DNA from: Branchiostoma floridae | Lineage: Eukaryota; Chordata; Leptocardii; Amphioxiformes; Branchiostomatidae | Direction of reading: 5' to 3' | Assembly (NCBI RefSeq): GCF_000003815.2 | Contig: NC_049982.1 | Location: forward strand, 3,492,057 to 3,513,862 | Length of the DNA stretch: 21,806 nt | Shown: piece by piece, positions 7,929 through 17,600 of the stretch | How positions within the stretch are numbered: the stretch's first letter is position 1 | How the letters are laid out: each line of letters opens with the position of its first letter | Program-made: the position numbers and the translations under genes | Notes under the pieces: model-generated | The model's input: only the letters and a program-made list of their open reading frames with translations | The model's database searches: none | Told to the model about the DNA's origin: nothing

Positions 7929-8569
7929 GAAAATCACGTTCTTTTTCCTGCTGCACTTCCGCACAACTGCGCGGAGCGGGGCACAACTTTTTATTCTCAC
8001 CCCCCTCCCCACCAGCCCCCTCAGAATAACAACAGCCGCATGCAGCACAACTCTGGGGGAAAAGTTATGCCTATTATTGTGAATCATTGTGTAGGGAGAG
8101 ATTTGTACGTAACTTTTCTGTGGTCGCGCGGAAGAAAGTAGTGCCGACTGGGGAAGAAACGGGTCAACATCCGGGAACTTTTCCTAGGCAATGCTGCCGG
8201 ATCACTCACTTTCCCTAGGCAAACTGGTAATAATACGCTAAAATCAATGCGAAATAATCCGCGGAAAAGAGGAGAAAAACGGCATTTTTGGTGTCCAGAA
8301 TTTCTCTCCTGTGGGTATAAAATTCTGACCGAACGTTAGAGGCGACAGCTCATTAGGGCTGGGTCGGGAATAGTGCAGGATTGGGATATTAGGTGCAAAG
8401 TTTTGGGGAACGCGTAGGGTGTGATGAGTCCGTGCGTGCAGAAGTACAAAACAAGTACTCCTCAGTTCCAACATTTGGGGAGTGAATCCTCAATTTTTGT
8501 GGCGTTGTAGAAATCCAGAAATCTTCCCAAATTGACAGAAAGTTGTGAGAAGTTGGCGGGAGCGGCGGT
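7929..8569. promoter_or_regulatory. divergent CpG-rich promoter of NUP50 and PHF21
   Basis: About 0.64 kb between the NUP50 5' UTR exon and the PHF21 start codon. CpG is frequent at 7890-8180 and again around 8540-8620. It contains a TATAAAA word at 8316-8322, and two copies of ttyCCTAGGCAA at 8179-8191 and 8210-8222 whose starts are 31 bases apart. The 5' UTR of PHF21 lies somewhere in the right part. No open frame with family resemblance was seen. Confidence 0.7.
8316..8322 (+). promoter_or_regulatory. candidate TATA box for PHF21
   Basis: TATAAAA, about 250 bases before the PHF21 ATG, would place a start near 8345-8350. It sits in a CpG-rich promoter, where TATA words are often not used, so support is moderate. 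Confidence 0.35.
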
Positions 8570-8623
8570 ATGGACCTGAGCAGTCTGCAGGAGCAGCTGA
8601 AAGTCGAAATCCAAAGTCATCAG
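8570..8623 (+). CDS. PHF21A: PHF21 exon 1, start codon
   Basis: The ATG in gcggcggtATGG opens 18 codons, MDLSSLQEQLKVEIQSHQ, ending at CAG followed by gtagta. The vertebrate protein begins MELQTLQEALKVEIQVHQ, so the start is well supported. It forms the first heptads of the N-terminal coiled coil. Confidence 0.93.
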
Positions 8624-11600
8624 GTAGTATGTTGCTCCCTGTTCCTCTACCAAATCTCCTCCGTCGGATAATAATGTAGTGCATTATTCCGAAAAAATAT
8701 TCCCCGTTCTATGGGGACTGTTTCCGGCCATTTCGGGGTTCGTGAGTTGTGTGGGCTGATGTAGAATTTCTGTGTGTGCCGGGGGAAAGTTTGGGACCGT
8801 GTGGAGTCCTGTAGGACGAGTTTGCGAGGAGATATTTGTGCTGAATGTAAAATTACCCTTCATTGATTATGTAGAACTGCAGCACCGTGCACCAGTTGTC
8901 CACAATCGATGGGCATAATTCCAGCCCGCCTGGCAACTTTTGTGTTCGCAGTCTAATTTTCCCATGTTTATTTATTTGTAGGTACTCGTGAGTCAGATGA
9001 AGAAAGATCCACAGGTACGTGCGAGTTTGGGGAGGATTTGTTGGTTATTTAGGCGGAGGGATGGGAGATAGCGGGTTGTGTGTGCGCTGATGTGGGCAAA
9101 GTTCTGTGTGACCTTTCAATTCGTTCGCATCAATCAGTCCGCTGCGACACTCGCTTTCTGCGCGGTGTTGACATCCTTTTTATTTCTCTCTTTCTGCTCA
9201 GAATGCAGAGTTGCAGAAAAGGCTACACGAACTTCAAGCAAGGATAACATTATTGAGTGAAAAACAAGTATGTGGGAATATTTTATTTTCTGAGTTAGAC
9301 TACTGTTCTTCTGTAGCAGGTGAAATATTTCAGGCGCCAGTCGTCCCTTTTCTGTCTTTCAATAACCCAAACCCTCAGAAGTTGAGCAAAACTCTTTTCT
9401 CTTTTGTCTTATTTTATCTACAACCTGCAGCAGCAAAATAGAATCATTAAGACTAGATCAGATGACATGTCATCTTGAGCCTGACCAATCAGAAGCAGCC
9501 ATTTTGGTCACCTGACCTGAATCAGCACTATTGTGATATTTTAGGACAGCCTTCTGTCCCCATGAGCATGAGCCAATTCTCTCATTTCCCTCGTATCTTC
9601 AGTTTTCTTTTCATCAATGTTAAGAGACTTTTTGGGTTTGAACATTAGTTGTATTAAACAGGGATAATGTCACAGCCACAAAAAAACCTGCCATTTCTGA
9701 AATTTCTTTGTACTGCGCGATCCTTTGTGTTACTCCTTCCTTGTGATGCAAGGAAATAGCATGGACGACACATGCAGTCTGAAATGTTCTCCTCTGTCAC
9801 TGGTTTTCTAAATATTTGATTGAAACGTTTTGTTGGTTTTGACGACCATATACAGAAGTTAGGTACTGAGGCTGCTGTGTGTGTGTTTAGGTTATAACAG
9901 GTGCTGCACCCCTAAACTAAAGCTGAACCTGTGTCATACTTACACTCCCCTAACTCTAAAGTGAACATTTGGATACACGCATTTTGCAGTGCACAGGTTG
10001 ATGGTATTGTATGTAAAATTAATTTGAATTTTGTAACCTTTCCTTGTTATTTCAGCTAAGATTTACCTAGTTGTATGAATATGGATATATTATACTATTT
10101 ATAGTTGATTGTAATAGAAATGTTTTATCCGGCTCTGTTCTTGCTTTACTTTTGAAGAGTTGATAAGTATCTATGGACAGATAGTGGAAGTATGGTGGAA
10201 TCAGTGGAAGCCACCAACCCAGTCATGGCTCTGTTCTAGATGAGATTTATCTGTAATGTTGAGTCTGGGGACAGAACTCACGGAGAAGGGAAAGTTGGCC
10301 CCAAACAGGCAAACATTGATAAATACCAGAATTTTTACAGTAGTGCAGCAGATTTAATCAATTGTGTAGGGAGAGCTCAGTATCAATATAGACAGCATTA
10401 GAAGGTGTTTTCTAACTGAAATACATGCCATACAAATAATGGATACTACTAATGGATACTACTACAAAATAACTTCTTAAATTAAGAATATTTCACTTGA
10501 AGTAGATATATTGGGAAATATTTGACCTTGATTGAAGGTTAGAGAGGTTATGTAGAGGGCAGTGTGACCTTGGGACCACTGTGATGTTAATGACAATGAT
10601 GGACAGGTTGTAAGAAGTATTCCAGCTGTTTCTGCACAGCCGGGGACCTGGGTAAAAACTCTGTGCATCCAGCACCTCATGAGGGGTTATATCCTGTTAC
10701 TTGTCAAACCTGTTCCCTCTGTAGCATCAGCATGAGCTGCTCTGCCACCATTTGTGCTGACCTGTATGTGTGACAGTGGCCATGACCCTTCTGGTGGATG
10801 TTTTTGTTTATTTATTTATTTATTTTTATGGGCGTAGCTGTGCATGACCAGTTCTGACTCAGTAGAAGGTGCAGCCTAGATACAAGACATTGTAGCTTTC
10901 CCGCTTGTGCAGAGTTAGAATTGTTGCCAATTATGTTGGTACAACAAAACGTTAACTTAAGTGCAGCAAATTCTGCAGTCTCCTACATAAAACATGCAGA
11001 CAAGTGGATACTATTTCCAAATGAATTAGTAGATGAATATGTATGAATGGATGAACATGTTGGGTTTAACCTTCTATTTCAACTACAGGTTATATAATGA
11101 CTGTAGGTTAAATAATGACTGCACAACCCTACAAGGTAACCCCTACCTGCCGAGGCTGACTAGCAGTGATGTCAACTGTTTTCATGGGGACTTTTAAAAG
11201 TTCATGGAAAAGTGAACAAGGTTTTTGCTGTGTGTTGCAGCTGTAACATTTCTGTCGTTCAGCAAAATGCTTATTTGTGATGTCACGAAGTGGTGTGGAG
11301 AAGTCTCACTGGTGTACATTTTCTGATATCTTATAAGTAAAGTGCCTGTAACTTAAGGATCGTTTTGTTTACCCAAAAAATCAAGTTGCGCCGTGTGCAA
11401 CCTGACTTTCTGAACAACTTGCGCACAGAGAAAACTACTTGCGCGGCATGGGCGCGCAAGTGGTTAATTTGAGCCCTGACATTACAAGATTTATACTACA
11501 CATATATATATATGATACATCACTGACTGTGTCACTGCTGAGAAAGCCTGGAGAAGGGTTACCAGCGCAGCACTCTGGCTGTTTATATGTCAGCATGGCT

Positions 11601-14600
11601 CTTTCCCCGTGGTGGAGGATATGTCATATTAACTGGCTATTTAGTAATGTTGTACAAAATAACATGGAAACTTGCAGACAGTTTTTTATTCACAAGTTAT
11701 TTTATATTACTGTTTCCCCTGGAGACTTTCGGATCAGTGGTACATGACTTGTAATTTACAAACAAAAGTTAATGTGGGTCGAGAAGCAGTTTTATTGCTT
11801 CAACTGACTCAGATTGAGAGCAACTTCTTATTGGACTGGAATCTGTTAATTGAGGTGATTTTGGTGGGTGATTTTTGTTGATACTTGTCATGAGGAAAGG
11901 TTAGGTTTGGATCACATTCACAAGGGCATCGTTTATGCAGCAGTTTATGTTCTATGGTTGGGCACTGATATCTGCAAAGATGGAAGGATGCCTACTAATA
12001 CTACTATGGGCACTGAATTGTTCTGTTGGGTGGAAACTGTTTTGTAACTGTGTGGAAAAAGATCTCTGTGAGAAAATAGCAGCCTTTTGTTGGGACCAGT
12101 CAGGGTTGAAATAATGAGGAGCTGAATTCCCAGTGGGTTTTTTCATTGATGTGGTGAGTCTTTGTGAGGAGGTGTGATGTGGTGTACAGACTCAGGCAGG
12201 TGTTAATCTTAAATAGTACATACATGTACGTGGAGATCTACCCTGCAGCTATAGAGTTGAGTGAATAGTACATACATGTACATGTACCATGCAGGCTGCA
12301 ACTGTAGAGTACATGCACATGGAGTTCCACCCTGAAACTATTGATAATAGACTATGGAATAGAGTGAATAGCATCTGTATCGTTATCTATATAGCCGGTA
12401 TAACCGCCCTTCATAACACACCACTAGCTTACACATACATGTACAAGTGCATGGAGTTCTACCCTACAACTATAGAGAAGAGTGAATACAGGATTGTACT
12501 GAGATATTAACAGTTACTAACACCAAGAAATTTTTACGGTACTTCAAACAAGTGCGTGCTTTACCCTTGGTTTGGTTCAGATCGTCCCTATTTGATTGTT
12601 TTGTTGTTTTTAGTTGTATTCAATAAAACAGTAGAAAATGAAGAATGCTGAATCTGTATAAAGTTGTTTCACTTGTGTGAGGTAGAATTGACAGTGCTTC
12701 CATATTTGTGTGGACCGAAAGACTTTTGATGGTTTGGGCCATGTTTGTGTTCTTGTTGTGATTATTAAGATCTCTGACATTATCGTTGTGATACTGGCAA
12801 ACTCTGACGTGTGGTGTGCCTCAGGGAACGAAGTTAGGACCACTAGTTTTTCTAGCCCTGGTTAATGACGCCCTCCCAAGTCACGAAACGTCTTCAGATG
12901 GGTTTAAGTATGTCGATGACATGTCTGTCTCCGAATCACGACATGTGTCTGCGGCACCAAGGATTCAGGACGACATCAATGGCCTGACACGTTGGACTGA
13001 TACTAACTTCATGGCCCTGAACCCGTCTAAGTGCATGGTGATGGTGTTTTGCTTCATGAGAAATCCTCCACCGCCGCCAGCAATCACTGTTGGTCCGACC
13101 CAACTACAGGTTGTCCAGGCAGCACGTGTCCTGGGACTTATCCTCCAGAACAACCTCAAATGGACTCAACATGTGACCTCAATCGTCACCAAAGGGAGTA
13201 AGAGACTCTATATGATAAGAAACCTGAAGAAACACGGACTGGACATAAGTGACCTTGTACTCGTCTACATCGGTTTCGTGCGGCCTCTTCTTGAGTACGC
13301 CTGTGTCATCTGGCACCCCGGTCTTACCAGAGTTTTGTCATCGAAAGTCGAACGCGTGCAGAAGAGGGCTCTGAGAATTATACTAGGACGGGAGTACGTC
13401 ACTTACGACAGTGCACTGAACACTTCGGGTCTTTGTCGACTAGACTGTAGAAGGGACAATCTATGCCTAAGGTTTGCACGAACTCTTGTCAACTCTGAAA
13501 GATTCAGTTATTGGCTTCCATCTAGACGAGGGGATACCCATGATAGGTCTCTAAGAAACAAAGACAAACTCTCTCACTTCCGGTGTAGAACTGCTCGTTT
13601 CGCTAATAGCACATTACCGTACTGTGTAAAGCTCCTGAACCAAGACTAAGGGTAATTTGTGAATACTAGCGAATCTTTCTTTGTATAGTAACTGACCAGT
13701 TATTGTAAACGGTAGATGTTATGTTGTGACTCGATCATTTTAAAAGTGTTAACTTGAGTTAGAGGTTGAAGTACTGAGTGTGAAAAAACGACAATTCAGC
13801 CATTTGTAAATGTGCTGCAAGTGTTTTTAATGTCAATGGCAATAATAATAATAAACCATACATCAGCTTAACTTAAACCACGTCCAGCAGGACAAAATTA
13901 GAAACGAGAGGAGCATCAGCAAAAAGTTTTTTCTTGAAAACAAAAATGAAGTAAGAATGCTGAGTTTTATATGAACAATACTCAGTCAATAGAATTGCAC
14001 CATACTGTAGTGTTGCCAGAAACACACCTCTGTAGTCTGTTGCTGCAGCACTAGTTTGTACAGACAGGGTTTGGATCATGTTGTCCTGTGCATGAAAATG
14101 GACACATCACATCAGTCTGTGATTGTGAAGTGGAGGGGTGCACCCAATGTTACTGTCCCCATGTTTATCATATTGTATTCCCACAGTGCAATTCACCCTA
14201 TTACGTCCCTTGATACTATTTTTATGTTTGGAAGTTTAAATAAACCAAATCATCATCAATGAAGGTTACATGTCCAGGTAATACGATATGCCAAAAAAAG
14301 GCGTAGAACAAATAAATAAATTTACCAAACCATGAGGGAAAAGTTTCCCTTTATTATTCAGTCCTGGGCAGGCTTGAGGGGCAGCTGTGCAGTTATCAAT
14401 CAGGGTCTCTGGGGACGATGGGATGTTCCCCGGGGACGATGGGATGTTCCCATGTGCCAAGGAGGTTAAAAAAATACCTTTTCTAACCTCCTTACTTGTG
14501 CTGTTCTCTCTGCTCTTCTCTTCAACTGCTCTTACCAAGTCTTAGCTTTGCGTTTACATGTAGTAATGTACACTACCGGTCATCTGGACTACTGAGGCAC

Positions 14601-17600
14601 TACCAACTTGCGTTTCTACTGGTGCAAGCTTGAGATTTATCCGTTCCTCATATTGTTTGGGAGCACATGTTGTTTATTTTAAATCTGTCAATTTTAGTCG
14701 AGATTGACGGACGCGGTGAATTTTTGTCCATCTCAACAAGCAAACTGTTCTGGGACGGAGGGACGGGTCCTGGAGACAGCTATCAGAGATGTAACCTTGA
14801 GAAATATTTCCAAGGTCACATTTGACAAGCTAAACAAACCCAGGGTTAGGTTTGTACTTGTAGGTGGAAATCCTTTTGAACACTGATAGAAAATTCCTGC
14901 CTGAATTCCGTGTGCATTTGGTGTTTGCAGGGATTCAGAATAGATATAAACATGACTAAAAAATGTTGGTGGATAAATCTGGGATTTACTTGACTACTAG
15001 AAGACAATAAGACATCAGTTAAATGGTTATTTCATGAGCAATTTTTACCGATCCGGAGAGCAAAGACACAGTGATTTGTACAGAGCTAGTCAGAATGACA
15101 CAAAGTGATTTGTACAGAGCTAGTGAGACTGTGAGAATGACACAAACAAAGTGATTTTTACAGATCTAGTCAACTTGACACAAAGCCTAAACCACGGGTG
15201 CCTCTGTAATTAATGATGGTATGGAAATCAGCTTTTGAACAGTGGCTGATGCAAATTAGCATAATTGAATGGGAAAAGTGCTCCTTGAAACTGCTTGTAA
15301 CTCAGAAATGTAAATAGAGGAAGGCACCATTTGAGCCATGCAGTGCAGGGGGGTGGGGGTGGTAGGTAATGTTTATGATCTCATTGATGAGTTTCTTCTT
15401 CCCATAGACTTCTATGTTATAATTCGTGGTTTAAATGGGCGCGTTCATAATGAAGCTATGTGAAATTTCAGCAGATTTTTCATTCTATGTCGAGCACATT
15501 TACCCTATATCTTGGGAAAAAATTGCCAATGTAAACTATACGTAGGAACTTTTTTTATAGCAATTACAAACTACGATTAGTCAATCCCCACAAAAGGCAC
15601 TTTTTCGCTGCTATTGTACAACCGCACCACTCAGAACCCACGACTGTGTACCTCCGACCTAGCGCGCGGCTGCAAAACTTTACCTGCTAACTTCTTCAGT
15701 TACAAATAAGCTTTCACCAATCTAACTTTTGAGATCAGTTCCGCTGGCTGAAAGGGAATTTTTCACCGCTCAAAACATGCGTCAGTGCAGCCGTTCATTT
15801 TTGGCTCGGATCTCTTTTAGGGTACCCACTCGCGGAGTAATACATCAATGAGACCTTATGCACATGACAGCCTACAGCAGTACAGGGGAAATGCCACTTG
15901 CTAGTTGAGAATGCAGGGCCCGCTGAGCTTTACATGTTTCTGTCCCACTTATCGTTTGGGAGCCTATAAAATGTTTTTCATTTTCATTGTTAATTTGAAG
16001 CTTATGAAAAGACATTTTCAGAAACTTTATCATCACAATATTTCATAAAACAACACTGGACGGGGGAACTTGAGTTCATCCCAGTAAGCAAAGTTCCCTC
16101 CCGAGACGGAAGGATGGGTCCTGGGGACAGCGTAGAATTTCCCAGGGAAGGATGGGTCCTGGGGACAGTGTGGAATTTCCCAGGGAAGGATGGGTCCTGG
16201 GACAGTGTAAAATTTCCCAGGGAAGGATGGGTCCTGGGGACAGCATAGAATTTCCCAGGGAAGGATGGGTCCTGGGGACAGTGTGGAATTTCCCAGGGAA
16301 GGATGGGTCCTGGGACAGTGTGGAATTTCCCAGGGAAGGATGGGTCCTGGGGACAGTGTGGAATTTCCCAGGGAAGGATGGGTCCTGGGGACAGCATAGA
16401 ATTTCCCAGGGAAGGATGGGTCCTGGGGACAGTGTGGAATTTCCCAGGGAAGGATGGGTCCTGGGGACAGCATAGAATTTCCCAGGGAAGGATGGGTCCT
16501 GGGGACAGCATGGAATTTCCCAGGGAAGGATGGGTCCTGGGACAGCGTAGAATTTCCCAGTGAAGGATGGGTCCTGGGGACAGTGTGGAATTTCCCAGGG
16601 AAGGATGGGTCCTGGGGACAGCGTAGAATTTCCCAGGGAAGGATGGGTCCTGGGGACAGTGTAGAATTTCCCAGGGAAGGATGGGTCCTGGGGACAGTGT
16701 AGAATTTCCCAGGGAAGGATGGGTCCTGGGGACAGTGTGGAATTTCCCAGGGAAGGATGGGTCCTGGGGACAGCGTAGAATTTGCCAGGGAAGGATGGGT
16801 CCTGGGGACAGCATAGAATTTGCTAGGCAATGACTTATGAGAAACGTAGCTAAGGAGTTTGAGGTCGTGTCTCAATAATTTTGTTTATTTCTCAATGTTA
16901 TATAAACAGATCTAAAATTACAGGACATGAAGGTATTCACTCTGTAGGAAGTTGATTTTACTACGGATTGATTTTATGATTTTACTATAAAAAGTTAGTT
17001 TTACTTATATTGACATGGATAATCTGGTGACATCAATGAAAACTATGACATTTATACGGCAGGTACATCAATGACCTACATCCTGGTAATAAGTTCCACA
17101 AGATGGCAGTTACCCAAGCTTAGTCGACTCATGAATACATGTTCAAATGAATAATGGACATTCATGAATTTGTAAATTCAATCAATACTATATTAATTTT
17201 CATGATACGTATATTAATTATTATGAATCTAACCTGAGGACAGAACTCATCATTAATAACTTTTGTCCTGAGAGTGTATTATGTATACCTGGCTGAATAA
17301 ATAGAATGAATGAATGAATGAACTAATTTTGCTGATTTGTTGGGGAACTTGATTATTCATGGTTTGACCTGAATTCCCCGAGAAGTTAAAATGAGGGGAA
17401 TTTGTGCTGATGATGACCTCTAGCTGCTGAGGCAGCTTCCATCAACAGCCTACATCAACATTAAACAAACAAACAAACAGCCTGAATCACTGATGATTTA
17501 TTTTGTTCTGCAGAAAAAAGTTGTTCAGCAACTCAGGAAGGAGCTGGTCAAACAGGAGCCATCGGCAGAAGTGCAGGTGAGATGGTTTTGTACAGTAGTA

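Larger units (their letters stand above)
9268..12791 (+). other. PHF21 intron 3, first part
   Basis: No exon is recognised. Contents noted: a perfect 16-base palindrome at 9460-9475, a (TTTA)n run at 10806-10827, a GCGCAAGT-rich foldback-like relic at about 11385-11479, and four diverged TACATGTA-containing repeats at 12212-12485. The rest appears to be unique AT-rich intron sequence. Confidence 0.6.
13856..16107 (+). other. PHF21 intron 3, middle part
   Basis: No exon recognised. Small repeats: a 21-base unit twice at about 14412-14452 (ggggacgatgggatgttcccc), a single diverged copy of the downstream 38-bp array unit at 14752-14783, and three copies of an acaaagtgatttgtacagagctagt repeat (quoted in part) at about 15063-15185. 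The stretch 15220-15900 looks like degraded dispersed repeat sequence, but I cannot name it. Confidence 0.5.

Noticed and set aside
7633-8141. Open frames in the CpG-rich promoter region
   Set aside because: No family resemblance; GC-rich sequence yields chance frames, and the NUP50 5' UTR donor lies inside.
10477-10680. Short minus-strand frames in PHF21 intron 3
   Set aside because: No recognisable motif, no splice or start context, AT-rich intronic sequence.
16002-16875. Long open frames on both strands over the 38-bp array (proline-rich repeats)
   Set aside because: They consist only of array units read in frame, overlap each other on both strands, and have no unique domain or splice support.
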